From Xanthomonas sacchari (GTDB lineage: Bacteria; Pseudomonadota; Gammaproteobacteria; Xanthomonadales; Xanthomonadaceae), in the NCBI RefSeq assembly GCF_024266585.1, contig NZ_CP100647.1, positions 2,523,001-2,587,000 on the forward strand: DNA of 64,000 bases, in the 5' to 3' direction. A program made the position numbers and the translations under genes. Below the pieces are notes generated by a model, which saw only the letters and a program-made list of their open reading frames with translations, was not told where the DNA came from and ran no database searches. Positions within the stretch are counted from its first letter, which is position 1. Every line of letters begins with the position of its first letter. Below are positions 52,063 to 62,470 of the stretch, piece by piece.

Positions 52063-52185
52063 AGCAACAGCAAAGGGCGATCCCGGTTGCATCCGGGACG
52101 GCTTGTGGCGCCCACGGCAACCATACGACGGCTGCTGTGGAAGGCTCTGTTCTTCCGAATCCCCACTCCCGAATCCCCAATCCCC
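52029..52185. repeat. Inverted repeat of the GGGAATCGGG family, copy B
   Basis: Left arm 52029-52058 (CGGGAGTCGGGAGTCGGGAT) overlaps the end of folD; right arm 52156-52185 (ACTCCCGAATCCCCAATCCC) lies before the guaB promoter. About 97 bases between the arms. Confidence 0.88.
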
Positions 52186-52233
52186 GCCGCAAATGCGTTA
52201 AAATGCCGCGCTTCCCCACACTCGGGTCCGCCG

Positions 52234-53691
52234 ATGCTACGCATCCAGGCTGAAGCTCTCACCTACGACGACGTCTCGCTCGTCCCCGCCCATTCGACCG
52301 TCCTGCCCAAGGACGTCAGCCTGGAAACCCGGCTGACCCGCGACCTGCGCCTGAAACTGCCGATCCTGTCGGCGGCGATGGACACGGTCACCGAGCACCG
52401 CCTGGCGGTGGCCATGGCCCAGCTCGGCGGCATCGGCATCATCCACAAGAACCTGACCCCGGCGCAGCAGGCGGCCGAAGTGGCCAAGGTCAAGAAGTTC
52501 GAGGCCGGCGTCATCACCGAGCCGTTCACGGTCAGCCCGGACACCACCATCGGCGAGGTGCTGAAACTGACCCGCGCCCGCAACATCTCCGGCGTGCCGG
52601 TGGTGGACGGCAGCGAACTGGTCGGCATCGTCACCAGCCGCGACATGCGCTTCGAGAAGAAGCTCGACGATCCGGTCCGCCACATCATGACCAAGAAGGA
52701 TCGCCTGGTCACCGTGCGCGAAGGCGCCAGCGACGAGGAGGTGCTGCAGCTGCTGCACCGCCACCGCATCGAGAAGATCCTGGTGGTCAACGACGGCTTC
52801 GAGCTGCGCGGCCTGATCACGGTCAAGGACATCCAGAAGAAGACCGACAACCCCAACGCCGCCAAGGACGCCGCCACGCGGCTGCTGGTCGGCGCCGCGG
52901 TGGGCGTCGGCGGCGACACCGAACAGCGCATCGAACTGCTGGCCGCGGCCGGCGTGGACGTGGTCATCGTCGACACCGCGCACGGCCATTCGCAGGGCGT
53001 GATCGAGCGCGTGGCCTGGGTCAAGAAGACCTACCCGCAGCTGCAGGTGATCGGCGGCAACATCGTCACCGGCGACGCCGCGCTGGCGCTGATGGACGCC
53101 GGTGCCGACGCGGTCAAGGTCGGCGTGGGTCCGGGCTCGATCTGCACCACGCGCGTGGTCGCCGGCGTCGGCGTGCCGCAGATCACCGCGATCGACATGG
53201 TCGCCGAGGCGCTGCAGGACCGCATCCCGCTGATCGCCGACGGCGGCATCCGCTATTCCGGCGACATCGGCAAGGCGCTGGTCGCCGGCGCTTCCACGGT
53301 GATGGTCGGCGGCCTGTTCGCCGGCACCGAGGAAGCCCCGGGCGAGGTCGAACTGTTCCAGGGCCGCAGCTACAAGAGCTACCGCGGCATGGGCAGCCTG
53401 GGCGCGATGGAGAAGGGCAGCAAGGACCGTTACTTCCAGGACGCCTCCGACGCCGACAAGCTCGTGCCGGAAGGCATCGAAGGCCGCGTGCCGTACCGCG
53501 GCCCGCTCAGCGGCATCATCCACCAGCTGGTCGGCGGCCTGCGCGCGACCATGGGCTACGTGGGCTGCGCCACCATCGAAGACATGCGCACCAAGCCGAA
53601 GTTCGTCACCATCACCGGTGCCGGCCAGCGCGAGAGCCACGTCCACGACGTGCAGATCACCAAGGAACCGCCGAACTACAGGATGGGCTGA
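52234..53691 (+). CDS. guaB: IMP dehydrogenase
   Basis: NAD-dependent oxidation of IMP to XMP, the committed step to GMP. 485 residues from the ATG at 52234 ([20 protein letters not shown]); the longer frame upstream runs through a repeat. Two CBS domains (about 93-205), catalytic loop [17 protein letters not shown] with the active Cys (about 305), [16 protein letters not shown], and the flap [27 protein letters not shown]-like box lies about 30 bases upstream. guaA follows after a repeat hairpin. Confidence 0.98.
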   Translation: MLRIQAEALTYDDVSLVPAHSTVLPKDVSLETRLTRDLRLKLPILSAAMDTVTEHRLAVAMAQLGGIGIIHKNLTPAQQAAEVAKVKKFEAGVITEPFTVSPDTTIGEVLKLTRARNISGVPVVDGSELVGIVTSRDMRFEKKLDDPVRHIMTKKDRLVTVREGASDEEVLQLLHRHRIEKILVVNDGFELRGLITVKDIQKKTDNPNAAKDAATRLLVGAAVGVGGDTEQRIELLAAAGVDVVIVDTAHGHSQGVIERVAWVKKTYPQLQVIGGNIVTGDAALALMDAGADAVKVGVGPGSICTTRVVAGVGVPQITAIDMVAEALQDRIPLIADGGIRYSGDIGKALVAGASTVMVGGLFAGTEEAPGEVELFQGRSYKSYRGMGSLGAMEKGSKDRYFQDASDADKLVPEGIEGRVPYRGPLSGIIHQLVGGLRATMGYVGCATIEDMRTKPKFVTITGAGQRESHVHDVQITKEPPNYRMG

Positions 53692-53698
53692 TGCCCAT

Positions 53699-53786
53699 CC
53701 GGGAATGGGGAATCGGGAGTCGGGAATCGATGAACCAGCGTCTGCACCGCTTTGCCCATTCCCGATTCCCCGTTCCCGATTCCCGG
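53699..53786. repeat. Inverted repeat of the GGGAATCGGG family, copy C
   Basis: Left arm GGGAATGGGGAATCGGGAGT-type (53699-53729), right arm CATTCCCGATTCCCCGTTCC-type (53755-53786), about 25 bases of loop. It fills the guaB-guaA gap and ends 6 bases before the guaA ATG, so the guaA ribosome-binding site is inside or next to the hairpin. Confidence 0.9.
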
Positions 53787-53791
53787 CCCAG

Positions 53792-55357
<1,566 letters not shown>

Positions 55358-55374
55358 AATCAGGTCCTTCCGGG

Positions 55375-55463
55375 GCTATCGCCAGCTATCGAAAAATCGT
55401 CGCAAATTGTTGATCTGAAAGGAAGCAGGTCGCGGCTTCTATCGGTAGCTATCGCTGGCTAGC
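55375..55463 (+). repeat. Imperfect direct repeats between guaA and the integrase remnant
   Basis: GCTATCGCCAGCTATCG (55375-55391) and GCTATCGCTGGCTAGCA (55448-55464) match at 13 of 17 positions. Two further short repeats, GACGGTAAAA, are at 55549 and 55618. Such repeats are typical of the arm-binding region next to an att site. Confidence 0.5.
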
Positions 55464-55656
55464 ACGACAAGTTGGCGGTCGCGCTGGCGGTACGAACCGG
55501 AGGTCGGATCAAGACCCTCCCATTCATTATTGAGGCCGAAACGGTCTTTGACGGTAAAACCTCTTGAGGAAAGCTTGTTTCATGTGGCGTTCGAGCATCA
55601 ACGGGTCTCCGAGTCCCTGACGGTAAAAGCCGTCATGAATAGGAGAAAAAACCTCG

Positions 55657-55780
55657 ATGCTGACCGACACCGCACCTGCGCAATCTCAAGCCCAAGTCCA
55701 AGTCCAAGATCTATACGGATCTTGATCGCGATGGAATGTACGTGACGGTATCGCCCACCGGTACCGTCACCTTTCGCTAT
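55657..55780 (+). pseudogene. Tyrosine-type (P4-like) integrase, N-terminal remnant
   Basis: An ATG with a good ribosome-binding site (AGGAG at 55641) opens MLTDTA; after a one-base insertion near 55676 the reading continues in another frame as LRNLKPKSKSKIY, then TDLDRDGMYVTVSPTG and TVTFRY. This is the N-terminal arm-binding domain (DUF4102) of P4-family integrases. A six-base duplication (TCCAAG) is also visible. The homology stops at about 55780, where the convergent AraC gene begins, so about 90 percent of the integrase, including the catalytic domain, is gone. Confidence 0.8.
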
Positions 55781-56687
55781 TGGTGGTGCCGTCTTTGGTA
55801 CGCATTGCGTTGTGAATACGTAGTACGTCCTTCGCTGGCGGCAATCCAAATTCACGAGCGTACTCGCGGCTGAACTGGGTCGGACTCTCGTAGCCCACCT
55901 CATGTGCCGCTGTGGTGACGCTGTAGCCCGCAGTGACCAGCCACGTGCGCGCCTGCAGCAGGCGAATCTGTTTCTGGTATTGCAGCGGACTCAGCGCTGT
56001 CACGGCTTTGAAGTGACGGTGGAACGCCGATGCGCTCATCGCAACTTCTTTGGCCAGTTCCTCGATCCGCAGGGGGCGCGCGTAGTCCTGGCGGATACGT
56101 TGGATGGCCCGGTTCATGCGCGCCAAGGCGGTATCCGGCGTCGCGATGTCATGCAGCATCCAGCCCATTGGGCCTTGCAGCACGCGGTAAAGGATCTCGC
56201 GTTCATACGCGGGTGCAAGGGCCGGAATATCCATCGGATGTTTCATCAGGCGCAGCATGCGTACCCAGGCATCGAGCAACTCCGTGGTCATGGCAGCGAC
56301 CGAGAAGCCCATTTCGCGGCGTCTTGCCGCGGCAGCATCGGGCAAATCGGACAGCAATCCCGCCAGTAGCGACGGGTCGAGCGTCAGGCTTACCGCGAGA
56401 TAGGGCGCGCCCGAATCGCTGCTGCGCACGATGCCGGCCGCAGGCAGGTCGACGGACATGACGAAATAGGTGGCAGGATCATAGTGCAGGGTCTGTCCCC
56501 CCACGGTCATGGACTTACTTCCCTGCAGGATCACGTTGACCATGGGCTCATAGACGGCGGCGAGCTCGTGTTCTGGAACAGCTCCCTGAACCATCGCCAC
56601 GCGTGGTATGCCAGTCTCGGTTCGACGATTTTGCGCGTGAGCGGCCAGGCTCCGCAGTTCGCTCAATTGGTTTTCCATGAGGCCCAT
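55767..56687 (-). CDS. AraC-family transcriptional regulator (AraC_N type)
   Basis: 306 residues from the ATG at 56687 (MGLMENQLSELRSLAAHAQN); an ATG three codons later, or one 26 codons earlier, could also serve. N-terminal AraC_N domain (about 20-170; VYEPMVNVILQGSKSMTVGG, YFVMSVDLPAAG) and C-terminal double HTH (about 200-290; EELAKEVAMSASAFHRHFKA, AHEVGYESPTQFSREYAREF). The last three or four codons and the stop lie in integrase-derived DNA. Divergent from an SDR gene that such regulators usually control; 125 bases between the starts. Confidence 0.88.
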   Translation of the reverse strand: MGLMENQLSELRSLAAHAQNRRTETGIPRVAMVQGAVPEHELAAVYEPMVNVILQGSKSMTVGGQTLHYDPATYFVMSVDLPAAGIVRSSDSGAPYLAVSLTLDPSLLAGLLSDLPDAAAARRREMGFSVAAMTTELLDAWVRMLRLMKHPMDIPALAPAYEREILYRVLQGPMGWMLHDIATPDTALARMNRAIQRIRQDYARPLRIEELAKEVAMSASAFHRHFKAVTALSPLQYQKQIRLLQARTWLVTAGYSVTTAAHEVGYESPTQFSREYAREFGLPPAKDVLRIHNAMRTKDGTTNSER

Positions 56688-56812
56688 TGAACTTCGACCT
56701 TCGGCTGTGGGCAAGCGACCGAGCAGAAATAGGCAGGAATGAGGCGCGATCAGGTGAGCCAGCACCGTGACGCACGCCTATCGTGGCGATACCGAATTTC
56801 AAGGAGCCACTC

Positions 56813-57556
56813 ATGGGAATCATCGTCATCACCGGAGGCAGCCGGGGCATCGGCGCGAGCACCGCAGTCGAATGCGCACGGCGCGGATTTGGTGTCATCC
56901 TCACCTACAACCAGAATCCAGACGCCGCGGAAGACGTGATTCGCAGCATTGCGCACGCGGGAGGCAAGGCGGTTGCGTTGCCGCTGAACGTCGCCGACGT
57001 CAGCACCTTTACAGGCTTTCGAGACGCGGTGGAACGGGCGCTGGCGTCTACATGGGGAACGAGCCAGCTGGCCGGCCTGGTCAACAACGCAGGCTATGGT
57101 CTGTTCAATCTCATCGAAACCGTCACCGAGAACCAGTTCGATGGCTTGATGAACGTGCATCTGAAAGGCCCGTTCTTTCTCACTCAGGCACTGCTGCCGT
57201 TGCTGAGCGAGGGCGCCAGCATCGTCAACCTGACGAGCGCAACCACGCGGGTGGCCACCGCGGGCGTTGCGCCCTATGCGGCATTCAAGGGAGGCCTGGA
57301 GGTATTAACGCGCTACATGGCCAAGGAATTCGGCGAACGCCGCATCCGGGCCAACTCGGTATCGCCGGGACCCATCCGCACCGAACTCGGCGGGGGACTG
57401 AACGATGCGTTCGAGGCGCTACTTGGCTCTCAAACCGCCCTTGGGCGCGTGGGCGAACCAGAAGAGGTGGCCCGTGTGATCGCGTCGCTGTTGACCGCCG
57501 ACGGTGCCTGGATCAACGCCCAGGACATCGAAGTCGCTGGCGGCTACTTCGTCTGA
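56813..57556 (+). CDS. Short-chain dehydrogenase/reductase
   Basis: 247 residues from the ATG at 56813, with AAGGAG 8 bases before it. Rossmann motif TGGSRGIGASTAVE (about 8-21), NNAGYG, catalytic Ser in NLTSATTRV, and YAAFK as the Tyr-x-x-x-Lys pair (about 151-155), then VSPGPIRTELGG. NAD(P)-dependent; substrate unknown. First of a run of four same-strand genes with gaps of 4 to 11 bases, opposite the AraC regulator. Confidence 0.92.
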   Translation: MGIIVITGGSRGIGASTAVECARRGFGVILTYNQNPDAAEDVIRSIAHAGGKAVALPLNVADVSTFTGFRDAVERALASTWGTSQLAGLVNNAGYGLFNLIETVTENQFDGLMNVHLKGPFFLTQALLPLLSEGASIVNLTSATTRVATAGVAPYAAFKGGLEVLTRYMAKEFGERRIRANSVSPGPIRTELGGGLNDAFEALLGSQTALGRVGEPEEVARVIASLLTADGAWINAQDIEVAGGYFV

Positions 57557-57567
57557 GGGACGATCCC

Positions 57568-57969
57568 ATGATCGATCACATTTTTCTCACCGTGAATGAC
57601 ATTGATCGCTCGGTTGCTTTCTACGAAAGAGTGCTTCCCGTCCTTGGGATCACCAACCGGCTCGACTATGACGGGAAGGACGGCCCGGCGGGCCATCCCG
57701 ACCTGAAGGGCTTCGGAGCAAAAGGCCGCATGTCATTCTGGCTACGACAAGGAGTTGCGGCGCCCAGTGCCGTGCACATTGGCTTCATTGCGGACTCCGA
57801 GGAAATGGTGGATGCCGCCTTTGCGGAGGCCTTGGCCGCCGGCGCGACCGAGATCCATGCGCCCGGGCCACAGCTTCACTACGATCCCCGCTACTACGCC
57901 GCGCAGGTCAGGGACCTGGATGGCTACAGCCTGGAGTTCGTCTACAAAAGCTGGCAACACGGGACCTAG
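57568..57969 (+). CDS. VOC (glyoxalase/bleomycin-resistance/dioxygenase) superfamily protein
   Basis: 133 residues, starting MIDHIFLTVNDIDRSVAFYE, the canonical opening of the fold, then a second beta-alpha-beta half with VHIGFIADSEEMVDAAF and DLDGYSLEFVYK (metal-ligand Glu). Metal ligands at H4 and the C-terminal Glu are present. Reaction unknown. Eleven bases after the SDR gene. Confidence 0.9.
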   Translation: MIDHIFLTVNDIDRSVAFYERVLPVLGITNRLDYDGKDGPAGHPDLKGFGAKGRMSFWLRQGVAAPSAVHIGFIADSEEMVDAAFAEALAAGATEIHAPGPQLHYDPRYYAAQVRDLDGYSLEFVYKSWQHGT

Positions 57970-57973
57970 TGGG

Positions 57974-58321
57974 ATGACTCAGCAGACAGCAAACCTACGC
58001 AAGATCGCGAATGCCCTGATCGCTGCGACCAACGCCTTCGACGTCAAAAAGGCATTGGCCTTGTTCACAGCGGATGCGGTGATCGACGACCCGTCCACCG
58101 GCCATCGCTTCGACGGCCACGCTGGCATCCGGCGCTATATCCAGGAGTACTTCATCGGCTATCACACGGTGACAACGTTCATGTCGATCGAGTTCCTTGA
58201 CGACAACCGGGCGCGCGTGCGGGTGGATTTCACCGGGGATTTCGGCCACGAGATCGGCCTGTTGGAAATGTCGGTCGACGCCCAGGGGCTGATCCTGCGC
58301 ATCGACGCCTCGCTCGAATAG
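57974..58321 (+). CDS. SnoaL/NTF2-like protein
   Basis: 115 residues (MTQQTANLRKIANALIAATN). Cone-shaped NTF2-like fold suggested by ALIAATNAFDVKKALALFTA, DAVIDDPSTGHRFDGHAGIR, and the late beta strands RVRVDFTGDFGHEIGLLEMS. Family members isomerise, hydrolyse or bind small ligands. Four bases after the VOC gene stop with GGGA ahead of the ATG. Confidence 0.85.
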   Translation: MTQQTANLRKIANALIAATNAFDVKKALALFTADAVIDDPSTGHRFDGHAGIRRYIQEYFIGYHTVTTFMSIEFLDDNRARVRVDFTGDFGHEIGLLEMSVDAQGLILRIDASLE

Positions 58322-58332
58322 CCGGATCCACA

Positions 58333-59343
58333 ATGAAAAAACTGATGATCTATGGAGCCGCCGGGTATACCGGCGGCATGGTGGCAGAGCATGCCGCGTC
58401 CGCAGGTCTCGACCTGGTTTTTGCAGGCCGTGCTCAAAGCCGGGCGGCGCTGGAGACACTCGCCCAGCGGCTCGGTGCCGAGGCACGGTTCTTCTCCCTT
58501 GACGATTCCGATGCAATCCACCTCGGACTCGAAGGCGTCTGCGTGCTGCTCAACGCCGCCGGACCCTTCATGGTCACGGCCGAGCCGCTCATGGCTGCCG
58601 CCATCCGTGCCGGCGTGCACTACCTCGATTTCTCGGCCGAGCTCGGCACCTATCGACAGGCGATGGCCCTCGATGGGCAAGCACGAGCTGCAGGCGTGAT
58701 GCTTCTGCCCGGAAGCGGGGGCAGTGTCGCGATGCTCGGGAGTCTTGCCGGTCATGCCGCGGTGCGGGTCAAGGATCCAAAGAGGATCCGCATAGCACTC
58801 GAGGTGGCGGGCGGGATGTCGCGAGGGTCGGTGACCAGCGCGACGCAGAATGTGGTGGCCGAGATGCTCCATCTCGTCGACGGGGAACTCGTTGCGCGCA
58901 GTCCCGAGGAACTGCAGGTCTTCGACTTCGGCAACGGGCCGCAGTCTTCGTTCCCTGTGACCTTGCCCGATCTCCTGACCATCCACCACGCGACCGGCGT
59001 GCGCGACATCGAGACCTTCGTTCATGTCACCGCAGGCGCATTCCCGGCGGGAGACGTGGCGGAACTCCCTGCAGGCCCGAGCCCGGAAGAGCGGGCGGCC
59101 AATCGATACCATGCGGCCGTCGAAGTCACCGACGCCGACGGCTCGGTTGCGCGCTCGGTCCTGGATACGGTGAACGGCTATACCTTCACCGCCATGGCCG
59201 CTGCTGAGGCCGCGCGGCGGGTGTTGTGCGGAGAGCTTCGCCATGGGTTCCAGACTCCCGCAGGTGTGTTCGGCCACGGTTTTGCCGAAACGATCGCCGA
59301 TACCCGGATCATCGACGCCGCGACCATCGAGGGCGATGTGTGA
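58333..59343 (+). CDS. Saccharopine dehydrogenase-like NAD(P)-binding oxidoreductase
   Basis: 336 residues. N-terminal Rossmann fold MIYGAAGYTGGMVAEHAASA (about 5-24), then CVLLNAAGPFMVTAEPLMAA, VHYLDFSAELGTYRQ and LLPGSGGSVAMLGSLAGHA. This is the trans-acting enoyl-reductase/saccharopine-dehydrogenase-like family found in many small-molecule gene clusters; substrate unknown. Last intact gene of the SDR-led run, 11 bases after the SnoaL-like gene. Confidence 0.86.
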   Translation: MKKLMIYGAAGYTGGMVAEHAASAGLDLVFAGRAQSRAALETLAQRLGAEARFFSLDDSDAIHLGLEGVCVLLNAAGPFMVTAEPLMAAAIRAGVHYLDFSAELGTYRQAMALDGQARAAGVMLLPGSGGSVAMLGSLAGHAAVRVKDPKRIRIALEVAGGMSRGSVTSATQNVVAEMLHLVDGELVARSPEELQVFDFGNGPQSSFPVTLPDLLTIHHATGVRDIETFVHVTAGAFPAGDVAELPAGPSPEERAANRYHAAVEVTDADGSVARSVLDTVNGYTFTAMAAAEAARRVLCGELRHGFQTPAGVFGHGFAETIADTRIIDAATIEGDV

Positions 59344-60191
59344 CTTAGCTTTTGCAACGTGCCATCGCCGCAAGGGCGACTTATTGTTGCCAGAGTCGCC
59401 GACCTTCTCGCCCCCGCCTCACGCCACTTCAACTGGCTGGAAGATGGCCACGTCCTGGCCAGGTACGCGTTGCACCGAACGAAGTCGCATGTCGCCAGGG
59501 CCCTGAGATCCCCGCACTGGCCCCCTTGGCCGAGTCGGTGGGGACGATGGCTGAGCTTGTGACTGCCCGCAAGGTCCGCCACCTCGGGCTGTCGGAGGTG
59601 AGTGGCGATGAAGTGCAGGAGGCACATGCCATTCATCCGATCGCGGCTGTCCAATCGGAATGGTCGCTGTTCTCGCGAGACATCGACCAGAGTTCCGTGC
59701 CGGCTGCCGCCGACCTGGGCATCGCATTGCTACCGTACCCGCAATTGGGACGCGGCATGCTCGGCAGGGGCGTGGACATCGCACAACTCGATGACGGCGA
59801 CGTGCGTCGTTACCTCCCGCGGTTCGCTGGAGACAATGCGGATAGCAATGCCCCGCGTTGGTGGAGGAAATCCGCCGCGTTGCCCAGGCGTGGATTGCGA
59901 CGCCCGCACAGGTGGCATTGTCGTGGGTTCACTGCGAGCGGTGGCACACGGTCTCACCGGCGTACCCATCCCAAGGGACTCACAAGCGCAACCGACTGGA
60001 AGAGAATCTCGGAGCGCCGGACATCCAGCTGACGGAGGCCGAGCTGGAAGTCCTGGATCGCCTTGCCCAGTTGGTACAGGGCATCCGACCAGTCTGAGCG
60101 CCCACGGCGGCACCATCGCGGCTGGCAATCCGATCCATAACGTTGCCGCTTTCTGTATCGCACCTCCCACTCCACAAGCGCGGGCGGCGCG
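59344..60191. other. 848-base stretch without an intact gene
   Basis: Holds the aldo/keto reductase pseudogene (about 59463-60097). 59344-59462 shows no homology I recognise; 60098-60191 lies between the pseudogene and the convergent ridA gene. Confidence 0.7.
59463..60097 (+). pseudogene. Aldo/keto reductase, 5'-truncated and frameshifted
   Basis: Recognisable pieces of the AKR barrel lie in three frames: [50 protein letters not shown] and [13 protein letters not shown] in one frame to about 59850; [20 protein letters not shown] in the next; then GLTGVPIP in a third and [20 protein letters not shown] back to the stop at 60097. The N-terminal third with the catalytic Asp, Tyr and Lys is missing. 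At least three frameshifts. No product is expected. Confidence 0.88.
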
Positions 60192-60620
60192 CTACTTGAC
60201 CGGAATGACAGCCATGGCCTCCACCTCGACCAAGTACTCCGGTTGGGCCAGGGCCTGAACACCAATCCACGATGAGGCCGGTGGATTCTCGGAGCCAAAC
60301 GTCTCCACCAGAACCTTTGCAAGCACATCGGCATCCGAACCCGATCGCAAGTTCGGGATATAGATGCGCAAGTTCTGGATATCACCTGAAGTGCCACCAG
60401 CCGCCTCTACGGCGATGCACACCTGCTTCAATGCTTGACGGAACTGGCCCTCCAGGCCCTCTGCGTTCTTCCTGCCGCCGGCGTCCCACGCGACCTGTCC
60501 GGCGATCGACACCATCCGCCCCGGCTCACTGATCACGACTTGCGAGAATCCCCAGGCACGGCTCGAAAACAAGGCAGGGGGCTGTATCGCTTGTCTAGGC
60601 ACGGGCGCTCCTGTCGTCAT
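60192..60620 (-). CDS. RidA-family protein (YjgF/YER057c/UK114)
   Basis: 142 residues. Family landmarks: [20 protein letters not shown] (substrate pocket), [29 protein letters not shown] and the late [20 protein letters not shown]. RidA proteins hydrolyse reactive enamine/imine intermediates; this variant lacks the canonical RNCL Arg motif at the usual place (the matching stretch reads [10 protein letters not shown]), so deaminase activity is uncertain. Faces the SDR fragment across 39 bases. Confidence 0.85.
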   Translation of the reverse strand: MTTGAPVPRQAIQPPALFSSRAWGFSQVVISEPGRMVSIAGQVAWDAGGRKNAEGLEGQFRQALKQVCIAVEAAGGTSGDIQNLRIYIPNLRSGSDADVLAKVLVETFGSENPPASSWIGVQALAQPEYLVEVEAMAVIPVK

Positions 60621-60659
60621 GGAGCGCTATCGGCATGCTGGCAAACCACTTCCACATTG

Positions 60660-60797
60660 ATGCCGTCGAAGTTGAACGGAAAGATCGCCGTCGTGACCGG
60701 TGGCGGAAGTGGAATCGGATTGGCGATCGCCAAGCGGTTGGCGAGCGAAGGCGCTCGCGTTGTGATCACCGGAAGGCGACAAGCGGCGCTGGATGAC
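60660..60797 (+). pseudogene. Short-chain dehydrogenase fragment, N-terminal 46 residues
   Basis: [20 protein letters not shown] and [20 protein letters not shown] followed by QAALDD are the first beta-alpha-beta unit of an SDR. The homology breaks at about 60797, and the frame then reads 12 unrelated residues antisense to the TetR gene before a stop at 60836. The rest of the enzyme, including the catalytic Tyr and Lys, is absent. Confidence 0.85.
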
Positions 60798-61482
60798 GGC
60801 GCGGTGGGGATTGATCGCGCGTCATTCCCGCGATGAGGATGTCGATGCCGGCGAGGAAGTCGGCGCGATCGTCATGGGCACGGAGTTGCGATCCGACGCT
60901 TTGCGCGAACGGATAACTCGCCGGATCGAGCGCTGACCAGCTTCCCGCCAGCGCCGCCAGTGCCTCGGTTCTGTCCAGGGCGAGCGCGCGTGCGGCTTGC
61001 GCGTTGGCGGCGTTCTGGACGCCCACGCCGACGATGTAACTGAACACCGCCATCGCCGAGGCCCATTCCTTGTCAGACGGGACGCCAAGGGCACGCACAT
61101 GTTGGCCCACAGTGTCGAAAACGCGCACGAGTGGGGATTGACCCGGCATCCGGGTCAGCGCGGCTCCCACCCAAGGATGCGCGTCGAACGCGTCGAACAT
61201 CCCCAGGGCGAATGCCCTGATCGAACTTCGCGGATCCTCGGCGGACACGCTGTCGCGATGCACCTGGGCGATGACCGCGTCCGAGGCGGCGACCATCAGA
61301 TCGTTCTTGTTGGAGATGTAGCCGTAGATCGCACCTGAGCCGGTCGTCAGCTGCGTGGCGAGCGACTTGAAGGTGAGCCCCGCCTCACCATCGCGATCAA
61401 GCAGGTCGATGGCGGCCGCCACGATCTGCTCCCGCGAAAGCGCCGTGTGCCGTCTCCGAACCTTCCGCTTTGTCTGCTTCAT
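60766..61482 (-). CDS. TetR-family transcriptional regulator
   Basis: 238 residues from the ATG at 61482 ([20 protein letters not shown]). HTH at about 18-62 ([40 protein letters not shown]). C-terminal ligand-binding domain helical, resembling TetR_C proteins with [20 protein letters not shown]. The final nine residues (HPAPLVAFR) are read from SDR-derived DNA, so the natural end was lost at a deletion point. Divergent from the epimerase gene with three operators between them, so it almost surely represses itself and that operon. Confidence 0.88.
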   Translation of the reverse strand: MKQTKRKVRRRHTALSREQIVAAAIDLLDRDGEAGLTFKSLATQLTTGSGAIYGYISNKNDLMVAASDAVIAQVHRDSVSAEDPRSSIRAFALGMFDAFDAHPWVGAALTRMPGQSPLVRVFDTVGQHVRALGVPSDKEWASAMAVFSYIVGVGVQNAANAQAARALALDRTEALAALAGSWSALDPASYPFAQSVGSQLRAHDDRADFLAGIDILIAGMTRDQSPPRRHPAPLVAFR

Positions 61483-61500
61483 GCGGCATCGTTGCATTTT

Positions 61501-61563
61501 TGGAACGACATTCCAAGTTGACAGCAATGGAATGCCGTTCCATTGTATTGGAACGACATTCCA
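61501..61563. promoter_or_regulatory. Three palindromic operators in the divergent TetR/epimerase promoter
   Basis: TGGAACGACATTCCA at 61501-61515 and again at 61549-61563, with TGGAATGCCGTTCCA at 61528-61542; consensus TGGAAYGHCRTTCCA, 15-bp dyads with one more paired base on each side of most. Centres are 27 and 21 bases apart. A TTGACA (61518-61523) with a TGTATT-like -10 (61544) points toward the epimerase gene, the middle operator lying between them. Confidence 0.88.
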
Positions 61564-61582
61564 TACGTGGACGGGAGGATCC

Positions 61583-62470
61583 GTGGCCATCTTTGTGACC
61601 GGCGCAGCCGGTTTTATCGGGGGCGCCGTCGCGGCCCGGCTTGTGGCTGACGGGTATCAGGTGCGCGGGCTGATTCGGGACGAGGCGAAGGCGAAGCAGC
61701 TTGCGCGCAGGGGCATCGTGCCGGTGCTCGGCCATCTGGACGATCGTGATCTCATCGTCCGCGAGGCGTACGCCTCCGATGGTGTCGTCAACGCGGCCGA
61801 CAGCGATCACCGAGGGGCGGCGATGGCCCTCATCGAGTGGCTCTCCGGGTCGGGCAAGCCGCTGTTGCAGACCAGCGGAACCGGCCCGTACGCGCAGGAC
61901 ACGCGTGGCGGGGCGTCCGAGCAGACCTATGACGACGACGCGCCGCTGCCCTCCGAGGTGGAGTTCGGCGATCGCGCCAGCATCGATCGGCACATCCTGG
62001 ACGCCGCCGCGCGCGGCGTCCGGTCCATCGTGCTGTGCAACAGTTGCATCTATGGCTGGGGCGCAGGCCTGCACCGGGAAAGCATCATGGTGCCGCGGTT
62101 GAAGCGGCAAGCGGAGAAGGATGGCGTCGCACGTTTCATCGGGAGCGGCGCCAACGTTTGGTCGAACGTCCATATCGGCGACCTGGTCGACCTCTACCTG
62201 CTCGCATTGGACAAGGCGCCGGCTGGCAGCCGCTATCTGGTGGAGAACGGCCAGAACACCTTCGCCGACCTGGCCCAGGCCATCGCCGATCGTCTCGGCC
62301 TCGGCCAGGCGCAGTCCTGGTCGGTCGAAGAGGCGGCCGCGCATGTCGACGAGACCTATACCTTCATCTTCGGCTCGCACTGTCGGGTGCGGGCAACGCG
62401 CGCGCGCGCCGAATTGCAGTGGCGGCCCAAGGTCGGCGCGATGCTCGACTGGATGCGGCAGGAGGGTTGA
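61583..62470 (+). CDS. NAD-dependent epimerase/dehydratase family protein
   Basis: 295 residues from a GTG at 61583, with GGGAGG 5 bases before it; the frame continues upstream through the operators, where no start is plausible. Rossmann motif IFVTGAAGFIGGAVAARLVA (about 3-22), then VVNAADSDHRGAAMALIEWL and a downstream LCNSCIYGWGAGLH where Tyr-x-x-x-Lys is expected, so the canonical catalytic Tyr/Lys pair is not obvious. Extended-SDR fold; substrate unknown. The flavoprotein gene starts immediately after its stop. Confidence 0.85.
   Translation: MAIFVTGAAGFIGGAVAARLVADGYQVRGLIRDEAKAKQLARRGIVPVLGHLDDRDLIVREAYASDGVVNAADSDHRGAAMALIEWLSGSGKPLLQTSGTGPYAQDTRGGASEQTYDDDAPLPSEVEFGDRASIDRHILDAAARGVRSIVLCNSCIYGWGAGLHRESIMVPRLKRQAEKDGVARFIGSGANVWSNVHIGDLVDLYLLALDKAPAGSRYLVENGQNTFADLAQAIADRLGLGQAQSWSVEEAAAHVDETYTFIFGSHCRVRATRARAELQWRPKVGAMLDWMRQEG

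Noticed and set aside
55530-55745. 71-residue open frame over the integrase remnant
   Set aside because: It covers the upstream region and reads the integrase fragment out of frame; the fragment itself fits the arm-binding domain better.
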